Below, piece by piece: positions 1 through 7,163 of a stretch of 15,724 nucleotides of DNA. The position numbers were made by a program, and so were the translations under genes. The notes beneath the pieces are model-generated. The model searched no databases, was not told the DNA's origin, and saw only the letters and a list, made by a program, of their open reading frames with translations. Source of the DNA: Leptofilum sp050292445 (GTDB lineage: Bacteria > Chloroflexota > Anaerolineae > Promineifilales > Promineifilaceae); NCBI GenBank assembly GCA_050292445.1, contig JBNKLQ010000139.1:1-15724 (forward strand). Reading direction: 5' to 3'. Within the stretch, counting starts at the first letter, position 1, and every line of letters begins with the position of its first letter.

Positions 1-903
1 CAATTTTCCAACGGTGGTGCCAGCTTTTTTGCAGGCAAGGGGATGAATAACGAGGGGCAGAAAGCGGCCGTTGCGGGCGCAGTCTCCGGGGCTCATCATG
101 TGCATCAGGTTGCTGCCTTGTACGGTACGCGTGTCATTTTACACACTGACCACGCCGCCAAAAAGCTGCTGCCCTGGGTCGATGGCATGTTGGACGCCGG
201 TGAAGCGTTCTACAAAGTACACGGTATTCCGCTTTACAGCTCTCATATGCTAGACCTGTCCGAAGAGCCCATTGAGGAAAATATTGAGATTTGCCAGCGC
301 TACCTGGAGCGGATGAGCAAGATGGGCATGACGCTGGAAATCGAGCTGGGCATCACTGGTGGTGAGGAAGACGGTGTAGACAACACCGATGTAGACAGCG
401 CTCGCCTCTACACTCAACCGGAAGAGGTGGCTTATGCCTACGAACAATTGATGAAAGTTAGCGATAAATTCACCATTGCTGCTGCTTTTGGCAACGTGCA
501 TGGCGTTTACAAACCAGGCAACGTGCAGCTGCGGCCCGTTATTTTGCACAATTCACAGGTATATGTGCAGGAGAAGTTCGGTACGGCCGAAAAACCGATC
601 AACTTTGTCTTCCATGGCGGTTCCGGTTCCAGTCCAGAAGAAATTGCTGAAGCAATCTCCTACGGGGCCATCAAAATGAACATCGACACCGACTTGCAGT
701 GGGCCTTCTGGGATGGCATTCGCCTGTACGACCAGAAGCACCATGACTATCTGCAAAGCCAGATCGGTAACCCGGATGGCGACGACCAGCCCAACAAGAA
801 AATCTACGATCCCCGCAAATGGCTGCGCGCGGCCGAAGATTCCTTCCGTGCCCGCCTTAAGCAAGCGTTTGAGGATTTGAACAACGTCAATCGTTTGGCG
901 TAA
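1..903 (+). CDS. fbaA: Class II fructose-bisphosphate aldolase, 5'-truncated by window start
   Basis: This enzyme reversibly cleaves fructose 1,6-bisphosphate to dihydroxyacetone phosphate and glyceraldehyde 3-phosphate in cytoplasmic glycolysis and gluconeogenesis. The frame is open from base 1 and the first codons (QFSNGGASFFAGKG) already match the family, so the ATG at 43 is internal. The 300 visible residues resemble Escherichia coli FbaA closely and end at the same place. About 59 N-terminal residues lie outside the window. Zinc-site and active-site motifs are visible: HTDHAAKK (Asp50/His51 of the visible part, equivalent to E. coli Asp109/His110), ELGITGGEEDG, GNVHGVYKPG, FHGGSGS and NIDTD. 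These mark the long, zinc-dependent FbaA type of class II. A hairpin follows the stop codon and the next gene begins 53 bases later. I see no frameshift or missing key residue. Confidence 0.95.
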   Translation, partial: QFSNGGASFFAGKGMNNEGQKAAVAGAVSGAHHVHQVAALYGTRVILHTDHAAKKLLPWVDGMLDAGEAFYKVHGIPLYSSHMLDLSEEPIEENIEICQRYLERMSKMGMTLEIELGITGGEEDGVDNTDVDSARLYTQPEEVAYAYEQLMKVSDKFTIAAAFGNVHGVYKPGNVQLRPVILHNSQVYVQEKFGTAEKPINFVFHGGSGSSPEEIAEAISYGAIKMNIDTDLQWAFWDGIRLYDQKHHDYLQSQIGNPDGDDQPNKKIYDPRKWLRAAEDSFRARLKQAFEDLNNVNRLA

Positions 904-915
904 TTATTGCGCCAA

Positions 916-949
916 AGGTGACAGTCGCTCTTCGTAGCGTCTGTCACCT
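916..949 (+). terminator. Hairpin just after fbaA, possible terminator or mRNA 3' end
   Basis: The arms aggtgacag (916-924) and ctgtcacct (941-949) pair perfectly over 9 bp. Inside them cgct (926-929) pairs with agcg (936-939) around a six-base loop. It starts 12 bases after the fbaA stop. No clear T-run follows, so it may be a weak terminator or an mRNA-stabilising stem. It covers the alternative GTG start (918) of the next gene, which argues for the ATG at 957. Confidence 0.55.
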
Positions 950-956
950 CAAAATC

Positions 957-1718
957 ATGGAAAAATGGATTGGCGTTGTTGGCGGCGTGGGGCCATTTGC
1001 CGGGGTTGATCTACTGGGCAAGATTGCGGCGCAAACGGCCGTAACCCGCGATCAAGATCATCTCACTGTGCTCAACTGGTCCCAACCTGTGGCAATTGTA
1101 GACCGCACGGAATATTTGCTGGGGCAGGTGGCAGAGAATCCAGCTTATGCCCTGGCGGTGCAGGTGCAGCAGCTGGCCAAAATGGGCGCAGGCGTGGTGG
1201 GCATTCCCTGCAACACAGCTCATGCACCGCGCATCTTCAACCAGATTCGTGTGGAACTGGCGGCTTCCCATTGTGACGTTTTGCTCTTGCACATGATTGA
1301 GGAAGTCGGCCGTTTTTTGCAGGAAAATTTACCAGATGTTACCCAAATTGGCATCCTCTCGACCACAGGGACGTACCAGGCTGGTGTGTATGCCGATGTT
1401 TTGGAACCGTTGGAATTTACGGCCGTTCTCCCCCCATTTCCTCTACAAACCGAAAAAATCCACCCAGCCATCTACGATCCGGTTTACGGTATCAAAGCGT
1501 GTGGTGTTGTCACCGAGCAGGCCCAGGTAAACTTGTTGTTAGGTGTTAACATGCTTAAAACGGCTGGTGCTGAAGCCATCATTTTGGGCTGCACTGAACT
1601 TCCCCTGGCCTTCACCGAACCCACTGCCGTTGGCCTCCCCCTCATCGATCCCACCCTCATTTTAGCCCGCGCCCTCATCCGCGAAGCCAATCCGGCCAAG
1701 CTAAAATCGTTCGCATAG
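957..1718 (+). CDS. Aspartate/glutamate racemase family protein
   Basis: Members of this family interconvert L- and D-forms of acidic amino acids without a cofactor, using two cysteines, in the cytoplasm. The 253-residue protein shows the N-terminal GVVGGVGPFAG motif typical of aspartate racemases, the first catalytic-Cys motif PCNTAH and the second, LGCTELPL, at their expected places in the two half-domains. The length fits the family. I start at ATG 957 rather than GTG 918, because the extra 13 codons lie inside a perfect hairpin and the family usually begins a few residues before this Gly-rich motif. The gene follows fbaA on the same strand. The DNA after it holds a remnant of a P1-type aminopeptidase, so the two may once have worked together on D-amino acids or their peptides; that is inference. 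The exact substrate cannot be read from the sequence. Confidence 0.88.
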   Translation: MEKWIGVVGGVGPFAGVDLLGKIAAQTAVTRDQDHLTVLNWSQPVAIVDRTEYLLGQVAENPAYALAVQVQQLAKMGAGVVGIPCNTAHAPRIFNQIRVELAASHCDVLLLHMIEEVGRFLQENLPDVTQIGILSTTGTYQAGVYADVLEPLEFTAVLPPFPLQTEKIHPAIYDPVYGIKACGVVTEQAQVNLLLGVNMLKTAGAEAIILGCTELPLAFTEPTAVGLPLIDPTLILARALIREANPAKLKSFA

Positions 1719-1737
1719 CAGCCTCCCGGAAACTTCA

Positions 1738-1965
1738 TTCGTTTTCATCGCCTTGCCTGGAACCTCCAGGAGGTTTTGGAGAAACTCATGCGTCTTCGAG
1801 CCACCCATCATGAGCCTCTTTTCGTTGGCCGTTATTGAAGCGGTGGAGGAAGCCATTTACAACAGCCTGCTGATGGCGCACACAATGGTAGGGCGAGATG
1901 GCAATACTCGGTACGGTTTACCAGCGGAGGGAGTGGTGCAGGTGATATGGGGGTACGGCCGCTAG
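1738..1965 (+). pseudogene. C-terminal remnant of a P1-type (peptidase family S58, DmpA-like) aminopeptidase
   Basis: In this frame (open from about 1720) the translation includes VFIALPGT and then, from the ATG at 1810, MSLFSLAVIEAVEEAIYN followed by SLLMAHTMVGRDGNT, ending at a stop at 1965. This resembles the C-terminal tail of DmpA/BapA-type N-terminal-nucleophile aminopeptidases (an LFxAvxEAxEEAIxN helix followed by a TGRDG-type turn). Those proteins are about 320-380 residues. Here only some 75 codons remain, without the autocleavage site or catalytic Ser, and the stretch between VFIA and SLF is poorly conserved. No start codon with a good ribosome site is seen. I call it the tail of a gene whose front was deleted, lying 20 bases after the racemase stop. 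The assignment rests on recalled family patterns and is moderate. Confidence 0.5.
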
Positions 1966-2260
1966 ACAAAAAGAAACCCCGGAGAGGAACGGTAGACCTG
2001 GAATAGCACAAGTTTCAGCAGCCTTATGTTAGTGAATCTCATCGTGGCCAATGACAGGTGTTGGCTTCCTGGGTGTTGATCTGCTGCGGAAGCAAGCAGG
2101 CTCACGAGTGGAGATTTCCAAAGTGCCTATTCCCTGGCCAATCTACCGTATCATCCGGGGTGATATGGCTTAGGTATGTAGGTATTATAGAAAATTGGGG
2201 GAACGGCCGTCAATCGTTTTACCTTAAAATTTGTTGCAATTGCATCTATTTTTAGGTTTG
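1966..2260. other. Gene-free stretch, probably decayed coding DNA
   Basis: This is the distal half of the only gap above 300 bases (1719-2260); the proximal half is the aminopeptidase remnant. Short open frames exist, for example 2051-2173 (+), but none has a ribosome site or a recognisable product. It contains one ACGGCCGT octamer at 2203-2210 and a small palindrome, tgcaattgca, at 2235-2244. No convincing terminator for either flanking gene is visible. Confidence 0.5.
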
Positions 2261-3160
2261 CTAACTGTCATCCTCATCAATTGCCCGCTGCGTTACCCGG
2301 TAAATCTCCTCTAGCGAAGCACCGCGTGCCCGCTCCAGCCGCTCCACTCGCTTCTGAAACTGGTTAAGGGCATATTCCGTAAACACCGACTCCTCCAGAC
2401 CAAACGGCATCTTCTCATAGGCGGCAAAGGCATCTCCTACCACGCCTAGTGCTGGCGGCAGGAGCTCATTCATTGTCTCTTCTAGCACATCCCACAAACC
2501 ATCATCGGCGGCAACGAGGCGGGAGAGCAAGAAGATGCCGTAAGCGATATGGCGCGATTCGTCTTGCTGCAACAGCCGAATGCCTTGCCGTACGCCAGGC
2601 AAAATATTGTTTTGCTCCATGACGGTGAAATAGGCATGGTAGCCAGTTTCCGCCAGGACGCCTTCTACAATCATGTTGTAAGTGACGGACGCACGCACCT
2701 GGGCAGCAGAGGAGGCATCCGTTTGCAGCGCGCGCAGCGCCTGGGGCAAAGCCTGGTAAAAGACAGTGTGGTAATTTTCGGTGTGGTAATGGCTCAAATC
2801 AAGATCGGCCTGCACCACATCAGTGAGGAAGCGGTTGAAGAAGTCGGTGTGTTTGGCTTCTTCAAATAAAAAGGTGGTGAGGAACATCTCTTCTTCCAGG
2901 CGACCTTCCTGGGCGATGGTCATCATCAGCGGTAGCAAATCGAGCGTGACCGCTTCTTCACCCGCCTGGAACATCGCTGTGAGGCGCAGGAGCAAATCTT
3001 GTTCCGGCGAAGCCAACTGCTGCCAATCGGTCTTATCCTGTGCCAGATCGATGTCGCTGGGGTTCCAGATGCCCAGCCGTTTGGCTTTTTCGTATAGGCG
3101 CATGGGTGGGGTATGCCGCTGCAAGCCGCTGCTGGTGGTAAGAAATTGTTGGTGAGTCAT
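2261..3160 (-). CDS. R2-like ligand-binding oxidase (R2lox), Mn/Fe ferritin-like protein
   Basis: R2lox proteins share the four-helix ferritin-like fold of ribonucleotide reductase R2 subunits but bind a Mn/Fe pair and a long-chain fatty-acid-like ligand. They perform two-electron oxidation chemistry of unknown physiological role. All six expected metal ligands are visible, numbered from this start: Glu68 (AGEEAV), Glu101 and His104 (FEEAKH), Glu166 (VEGVLAETGYH), Glu201 and His204 (DESRH). Val71 and Tyr161 sit where the autocatalytic Val-Tyr ether crosslink forms in characterised members. An R2 radical-Tyr pattern is absent, which separates it from NrdB/NrdF. The start at 3160 is set by AAGGAG six bases upstream; an in-frame ATG at 3175 lies beyond that site. 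Length 299 residues is normal. It is divergent from the membrane protein gene at 3272, with a perfect inverted repeat between them. Confidence 0.9.
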   Translation of the reverse strand: MTHQQFLTTSSGLQRHTPPMRLYEKAKRLGIWNPSDIDLAQDKTDWQQLASPEQDLLLRLTAMFQAGEEAVTLDLLPLMMTIAQEGRLEEEMFLTTFLFEEAKHTDFFNRFLTDVVQADLDLSHYHTENYHTVFYQALPQALRALQTDASSAAQVRASVTYNMIVEGVLAETGYHAYFTVMEQNNILPGVRQGIRLLQQDESRHIAYGIFLLSRLVAADDGLWDVLEETMNELLPPALGVVGDAFAAYEKMPFGLEESVFTEYALNQFQKRVERLERARGASLEEIYRVTQRAIDEDDS

Positions 3161-3166
3161 TGTTCG

Positions 3167-3172
3167 CTCCTT
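3167..3172 (-). promoter_or_regulatory. Ribosome binding site of the R2lox gene
   Basis: Read on the minus strand this is AAGGAG, six bases before the ATG at 3160. It decides that start over the upstream in-frame ATG at 3175, whose use would place the Shine-Dalgarno sequence inside the coding region. Confidence 0.75.
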
Positions 3173-3182
3173 CATTGATGTT

Positions 3183-3204
3183 GGTCAAGTTTACAAACTT
3201 GACC
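3183..3204. repeat. Perfect 10-bp inverted repeat in the divergent R2lox / membrane protein intergenic region
   Basis: Arms ggtcaagttt (3183-3192) and aaacttgacc (3195-3204) are perfect complements separated by two bases. The element lies 23 bases upstream of the R2lox start and 68 bases upstream of the ATG at 3272. The near-continuous dyad suits a dimeric regulator operator serving both genes. It could equally be one copy of a dispersed intergenic hairpin. No T-run flanks it, so it does not look like a terminator. Confidence 0.6.
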
Positions 3205-3261
3205 TACGATTAGTTTACCTTGTTGTGTCTCAGCACAAAAACATTCTAGCTATATTTACTT

Positions 3262-3266
3262 GGAGG
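3262..3266 (+). promoter_or_regulatory. Ribosome binding site for the membrane protein at 3272
   Basis: GGAGG lies five bases before the ATG at 3272. It fixes that start in preference to the in-frame TTG at 3260, which overlaps the ribosome site. Confidence 0.75.
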
Positions 3267-3271
3267 AACCC

Positions 3272-3799
3272 ATGACCCCGATTACCCCTGGTACTCACCT
3301 AGATCATCTGCTGCGCCAAACCCGGATGCATCATGTGCAGCTTAGTTCTATGGCAGATGTAAAAGCCAACATTATGCTGACGTTGGCTGCCGTAGTCACT
3401 ACATTTTCAATTGGCTATTTGAGCGATCCAATGCTACGCTGGCCAGTTGTGGTATTGATTCTTTTTTGCGTGGCGACTGTTTTTTTTGCGGCGTATGCGG
3501 TGATGCCCAAGCTTGATTTTGACTTTCGGCCCGAAGTAAAAAATCCGGACTGCAATATTTTGTTTTTTGGCAACTTCATGAATCTGGATTATGAAACGTT
3601 TCGGGGCATTATGGAGGAAGTGATGCAGTCGCCAGAGAATACGTATGAAGCACAAATCCGGGAAGTGTATGAACTGGGATTTTACCTTGGGTATAAAAAA
3701 TATCGCTATGTGCGATTGGCCTACCTGACGTTTATTGGTGGCCTAGTAAGCAGCGGCCTGCTTTTGATTGTGGTGGAAGTTTTTCGATTTTGGGGGTAA
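3272..3799 (+). CDS. Small membrane protein resembling the Pycsar effector TM family (PycTM, formerly DUF5706)
   Basis: The 175-residue protein opens with an amphipathic segment HLDHLLRQTRMHHVQLSSMA and the motif SSMADVKANIM (residues 25-35), which I recognise as the signature of the PycTM family. Predicted membrane helices are at about 32-50 and 57-78, then a soluble stretch of about 70 residues rich in Glu, Tyr and Lys, then a third helix at about 149-170. In characterised Pycsar anti-phage systems, proteins with this domain are cyclic-pyrimidine-gated effectors that damage the inner membrane. No pyrimidine cyclase, HD hydrolase or other signal-producing gene is adjacent: the neighbours are R2lox (divergent) and a lipoprotein gene. 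A defence role is therefore unproven, and a housekeeping membrane role is possible. GGAGG five bases upstream fixes the start. An ACGGCCGT octamer overlaps the stop codon. Confidence 0.68.
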   Translation: MTPITPGTHLDHLLRQTRMHHVQLSSMADVKANIMLTLAAVVTTFSIGYLSDPMLRWPVVVLILFCVATVFFAAYAVMPKLDFDFRPEVKNPDCNILFFGNFMNLDYETFRGIMEEVMQSPENTYEAQIREVYELGFYLGYKKYRYVRLAYLTFIGGLVSSGLLLIVVEVFRFWG

Positions 3800-3893
3800 C
3801 GGCCGTTTCAATCCACCCATCCCCAATTTGCTAATTCAAACTCACCTGCATACAATTCGCACCGTTCATTCCATTAAAAGAAGCGTTACACAG

Positions 3894-3931
3894 ATGGGTA
3901 ACTGAGTCCAGCAGGACCGTGTGTTACCCAT
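3894..3931 (+). terminator. Hairpin followed by a T-rich run, possible terminator
   Basis: Arms atgggtaac (3894-3902) and gttacccat (3923-3931) pair perfectly over 9 bp with a 20-base loop, followed by the T-rich stretch tattcttta. A competing small stem (gttac 3885-3889 with gtaac 3898-3902) overlaps the left arm. It could end transcription of the upstream membrane protein gene, or act in the leader of the lipoprotein gene that starts at 3975. Confidence 0.45.
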
Positions 3932-3963
3932 TATTCTTTATGTGGGTGTAGCGGGAGTGAATC

Positions 3964-3969
3964 GGAGGA
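3964..3969 (+). promoter_or_regulatory. Ribosome binding site for the lipoprotein at 3975
   Basis: GGAGGA lies five bases before GTG 3975. It favours that start, which gives a compact lipoprotein signal peptide, over starts further upstream near 3921. Confidence 0.65.
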
Positions 3970-3974
3970 TTGTA

Positions 3975-4979
3975 GTGAATCGAAAACAAAGAGCTTTTTA
4001 CCCAATTCTGCTGCTGGCGGCTAGCTTGCTATTGGCAATGGTGGCCTGCCAAAGTGAACCAGAGACGCCGGAAGTAGATATGCAGGCAACGGTGGATACG
4101 GCCGTTGCCCTCACCGTGACTGCCCAAACCCCCATCGCTGCTGCCGTGGAAGTTGCCCAAGTTACCGAAGAACCGACGCTGCCGCCGGTTCCCACCCAGC
4201 CAATAGAAACGCCCACCGTGGCTGCCACCGCGCCCCCGCCGCCAACCAGCACACCACCACCAACCAGTTCACCCATCCCTACAGAAACAGTAGCGCCTAC
4301 AGAAACGGCCGTTCCCACGGAAATTCCCCCCACGGCTGCCCCAGTCAACACGCAGCCACCGCCACCCCCAACCGTCCCAGCGGAACCCATTCTAAGCGGC
4401 AATCTGCTGGTCAACGGCTCTTTTGAAGAGGGCTGGTACAATATGTTTGGCGCACCTGAGTTCCAGCTGCCCAACGGCTGGGCCATGGAATACGATTCCG
4501 GTCCCACCGGTTTTGGTAGCCAGGAATGGGATATTTGGTTCCCGCCTGAAACGCGCGTGCTGCCTTACTATCAACTGCCCGAGAACGAGCGCGGCTTATT
4601 CATCCGGCAGGGCGATTACACAATTAAGGCGTTTAAGGGGAACGGTCCTATTAGCCTGCGGCTGCTGCAAGATGTTGCTTTGCAGCCAGGAACCTACGTT
4701 TTTACAGTTTACATCTTCCCTGACCTGGTCACTAGTTACGAGGGTGGTAAGCAGTTTTCTGGCGATCCCGTTGCAGGTGAGGTGCGCTTTATTTCGCCCA
4801 GTGGCGGCACAGGCTGGCTAACCTTTGCTGCTTTTGGTACCTGGGGTACATTCCAGCACACATTTACCCTTGATACCGCCCAGACCGTGCGTATCGGCGT
4901 GGGCATTCGCGGGCGTTATGCCCTGGCCAGCAACGGCTTCTTCATTGATGATTGGTCTTTGCAAAGAGTTGAGAATTGA
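3975..4979 (+). CDS. Surface lipoprotein with Pro/Thr-rich linker and C-terminal beta-sandwich-like domain
   Basis: From GTG 3975 the protein has 334 residues. It has a signal peptide with basic residues (NRKQR), a hydrophobic core and a lipobox ending AMVAC, so Cys25 would be lipidated and exported. Residues of about 55-140 form a low-complexity Pro/Thr/Ala linker. From about 145 a globular domain begins with NLLVNGSFEEGW, a start typical of CBM4/9-like or related jelly-roll domains, and ends with FFIDDWSLQRVEN, the usual closing strand of such modules. A carbohydrate- or ligand-binding role outside the cell is likely but the ligand is unknown. Two ACGGCCGT octamers fall in the linker, both read as Thr-Ala-Val. 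The stop is three bases before ychF, so the two are probably co-transcribed. Confidence 0.75.
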   Translation: MNRKQRAFYPILLLAASLLLAMVACQSEPETPEVDMQATVDTAVALTVTAQTPIAAAVEVAQVTEEPTLPPVPTQPIETPTVAATAPPPPTSTPPPTSSPIPTETVAPTETAVPTEIPPTAAPVNTQPPPPPTVPAEPILSGNLLVNGSFEEGWYNMFGAPEFQLPNGWAMEYDSGPTGFGSQEWDIWFPPETRVLPYYQLPENERGLFIRQGDYTIKAFKGNGPISLRLLQDVALQPGTYVFTVYIFPDLVTSYEGGKQFSGDPVAGEVRFISPSGGTGWLTFAAFGTWGTFQHTFTLDTAQTVRIGVGIRGRYALASNGFFIDDWSLQRVEN

Positions 4980-4982
4980 GTT

Positions 4983-6071
4983 ATGAAATTAGGAATTATC
5001 GGGCTGCCGAGCAGTGGCAAGACGACCATCTTTAATGCCCTGACAAAAGGCGATGCGCCCACAGGGCAAAGTATGGGCGGCCGTTTTGATGTATTAACGG
5101 CCGTTGTCGATGTCTACGATGAACGGGTGGACGTGTTAACCGAGATGTTCAATCCCAAGAAAACTACCTTTGCCAAAATTACCTACACCGACATCGCTGG
5201 CATTAAAAAAGGGGCCAACGAGGGTGGGGGGATGAGCGGCGAATTGCTCAATCATCTTTCTGGGCTGGATGGCTTTGTCCACGTGGTGCGTGCCTTCGAG
5301 TCGGATCTGGTGCCTCATCCTGATGGTAGCGTGGACGCGGTGCGCGACCTGGAAATTTTAGACACCGAATTTTTGCTGAATGATTTGGGCGTGGTGGAGC
5401 GGCGCATCGAGAAGATTGAAGATGGCTTGCGCAAGGGGGCGACCAAGGACAAAGGAGCAGCGCAGGCAGAGCTGACGCTGTTCCAGAAATTGAATGAAAC
5501 CTTGAGTGAGGAACGGCCGTTACGCAGCCTCGATCTCACCGATGATCAGGAAAAAATGTTGCGCGGCTATGGTCTGCTCACCCTCAAACCTACCGTCGTG
5601 CTCATTAATATTGGCGACGACCAAGAAGAACTCAACATTGAGTACGATCATCCGCTGACTGTGGTGGCCAATCTGCGCGGCAAGCTGGAGATGGAGTTGT
5701 CTCAGCTCAGCGCCGCTGGTGATACCGAATCGCTGGAAATGTTCATGGAAGAGTATGGCGTCACCGAACTGAGCCTGGATCGGGTGATTGGCTTGAGCTA
5801 CGATTTGATGGGGCTGCAATCCTTTTTTACGGTTGGTGAAGATGAGGTGCGGGCCTGGACGATTAAGCTCGAAGCAACGGCCGTAGACGCTGCCGCTGCC
5901 ATTCACACGGATCTGGCGAAGGGGTTCATTCGTGCCGAAACGGCCGCCTACAACGATCTGATCGCATTGGGTGGCCTGCCCCAAGCCCGCAGCGCCGGTA
6001 AGCTGCGCCAGGAAGGCAAAACCTACATCGTCCAAGATGGCGATGTGATTAACATCAAGTTTAATATTTAG
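4983..6071 (+). CDS. ychF: YchF/OLA1-family P-loop ATPase with TGS domain
   Basis: YchF proteins are Obg-related P-loop NTPases that prefer ATP, associate with ribosomes and are linked to stress and redox responses. The 362-residue length equals the family norm. The P-loop is GLPSSGKTT (residues 7-15), where many bacteria have GLPNVGKST. Switch II is DIAGIKKGA (70-78). A central helical arm follows, and the C-terminal TGS domain (about 278-362) shows FFTVGEDEVRAWTI, IHTDLAKGFIRAET and GKTYIVQDGDVINI. The GTP-specifying NKxD is absent (VLINIGDDQ at that place), in line with ATP use. It lies three bases after the upstream lipoprotein gene and is followed by an inverted repeat that may end the unit. 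Three ACGGCCGT octamers fall inside, at 5097, 5513 and 5877. Confidence 0.95.
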   Translation: MKLGIIGLPSSGKTTIFNALTKGDAPTGQSMGGRFDVLTAVVDVYDERVDVLTEMFNPKKTTFAKITYTDIAGIKKGANEGGGMSGELLNHLSGLDGFVHVVRAFESDLVPHPDGSVDAVRDLEILDTEFLLNDLGVVERRIEKIEDGLRKGATKDKGAAQAELTLFQKLNETLSEERPLRSLDLTDDQEKMLRGYGLLTLKPTVVLINIGDDQEELNIEYDHPLTVVANLRGKLEMELSQLSAAGDTESLEMFMEEYGVTELSLDRVIGLSYDLMGLQSFFTVGEDEVRAWTIKLEATAVDAAAAIHTDLAKGFIRAETAAYNDLIALGGLPQARSAGKLRQEGKTYIVQDGDVINIKFNI

Positions 6072-6080
6072 CGTCCTGAA

Positions 6081-6135
6081 TTTCCCCGGAAACTGCCTGT
6101 TAGCCCCTCAATTCATCAGAGAGTTTTCGGGGAAG
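6081..6135 (+). repeat. Imperfect inverted repeat of the tttccccggaaact family after ychF
   Basis: The left arm ttccccggaaact (6082-6094) pairs with agttttcggggaa (6122-6134) over 13 bp with one G:T wobble and a 27-base loop. The 15-base left arm including flank (6080-6094) is identical to the left arm of the perfect element at 10650-10700. It starts 10 bases after the ychF stop. It may work as a bidirectional terminator or mRNA-end stem, and no strong T-run follows. Confidence 0.7.
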
Positions 6136-6155
6136 TGGTTAATAGATTAAGAATT

Positions 6156-7160
6156 ATGCTTTTTTACACGGCCGTAAAACAGGTAAAATTGATTGGCTTT
6201 ATTCTGCTGCTTTTGCTGGCAGTGGCCTGTGGAGGTGCAGAGGCACCCACACCAGTTCCGACGCTGGCGCTGCCTACAGAACCGCCAGCCTTAGAAGTTG
6301 TGGCGACTGAAGCGGCTTCACCAGAACCCACGGCCGTTCCAACTAGCACCGCTACAGTCTCCACCATATCGACCGACGCGCCAACGGCAACGGCCGTTCC
6401 GCCCACCAACACCCCCATTCCCGACAACAGCAGCAATCAACAGGCAAATTATGCCGTTGTCTTTGTAGAGCCAAACGACGTACTCAACGTACGTTCTGGT
6501 CCTGGCGTGAGCTTTGGCATTGTAGGGGAACTACCGCCTGATGCCAGCGACGTGCAGATTAGCGGCAGTGGCCAGCTAATCGCTGGCTCAACCTGGGTGC
6601 CAATCCAGCGTGGTGGGTTGGCTGGCTGGGTGAACAGTCGGTTTTTGACCCAGGTTGTGCCAGACGAGGCGTTTTGTGGGGATACGGCCGTTTTGCAATT
6701 ATTAGATCGTTTGCAAACGGCCGTAGCCAACCAGGACGACGCCCTTATGTCCCAACTCATTCATCCAGAACGCGGCCTGCGCGTGCGTCTACTCTGGCGT
6801 GAAGCGGAAACCCGGCTTGATAGCCAGGGCCTGTTCAGCGATCCGACCAGCTACAACTGGGGTGCCGCCGCCGGAAGTGGTGAAGCGATCATTGGCACAC
6901 CGGCCGAAATCCTGTTACCCCGCCTGCAAACAGACCTTTTAGAAGCCACAGAAATGGCCTGCAATGAAATTTTGCACGGCGGCACGGCTGGCTTTGTCAT
7001 CTTGCCCGATTCCTATGCGCCCATCAATTACTACTCTTTTTATCGCCCAGGCACAGAAGAGTTTGCTGAACTGAATTGGGGGTCTTGGATGGTTGGCCTG
7101 GAGCGATGGCAAGGGCAATATTATCTTAGTAGCCTGGTTCATTTTCAGTGGGAACCATAG
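6156..7160 (+). CDS. Lipoprotein with Pro/Thr-rich linker, bacterial SH3 domain and C-terminal unknown domain
   Basis: From ATG 6156 the 334-residue protein has a lipoprotein signal peptide whose hydrophobic stretch ends LLAVAC (Cys25), so it should be exported and lipid-anchored. Residues of about 28-95 are a Pro/Thr/Ala linker. About 99-167 form a bacterial SH3 domain, with NVRSGPGVSFGIVG and WVPIQRGGLAGWVNSRFL, a fold that often binds peptidoglycan or peptides. The remaining 165 residues, with CGDTAVLQLLDRLQTAVAN near the start and a Trp/Tyr-rich end, form a domain I do not recognise by name. A GTG at 6135 is an alternative start, but it touches the inverted repeat. Neither start has a convincing Shine-Dalgarno sequence. 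Five ACGGCCGT octamers occur in the gene, all read as Thr-Ala-Val. Confidence 0.78.
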   Translation: MLFYTAVKQVKLIGFILLLLLAVACGGAEAPTPVPTLALPTEPPALEVVATEAASPEPTAVPTSTATVSTISTDAPTATAVPPTNTPIPDNSSNQQANYAVVFVEPNDVLNVRSGPGVSFGIVGELPPDASDVQISGSGQLIAGSTWVPIQRGGLAGWVNSRFLTQVVPDEAFCGDTAVLQLLDRLQTAVANQDDALMSQLIHPERGLRVRLLWREAETRLDSQGLFSDPTSYNWGAAAGSGEAIIGTPAEILLPRLQTDLLEATEMACNEILHGGTAGFVILPDSYAPINYYSFYRPGTEEFAELNWGSWMVGLERWQGQYYLSSLVHFQWEP

Positions 7161-7163
7161 CAC

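Noticed and set aside
918..956. GTG at 918 as the start of the racemase gene.
   Set aside because: The extra codons overlap a perfect hairpin after fbaA and match nothing in the family. ATG 957 gives the expected N-terminus.
2051..2173. Short plus-strand frame starting MTGVGFLGVDLLRKQAG, faintly like the racemase N-terminus (GVGPFAGVDLLGKI).
   Set aside because: The likeness covers only about 15 residues and breaks down after that. There is no ribosome site. It could be a decayed duplicate, but I cannot support it.
3921..3974. Upstream extension of the first lipoprotein.
   Set aside because: It places about 18 extra residues before the basic n-region and ignores the GGAGGA ribosome site before GTG 3975.
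3998..4507. Minus-strand open frame of 169 codons rich in Gly and Val.
   Set aside because: It is the antisense shadow of the Pro/Thr-rich lipoprotein linker. Low-complexity GC-rich codons remove stops on the other strand.
5520..6035. Minus-strand open frame of 171 codons.
   Set aside because: It is antisense to the conserved YchF C-terminal half, with no ribosome site or family resemblance.
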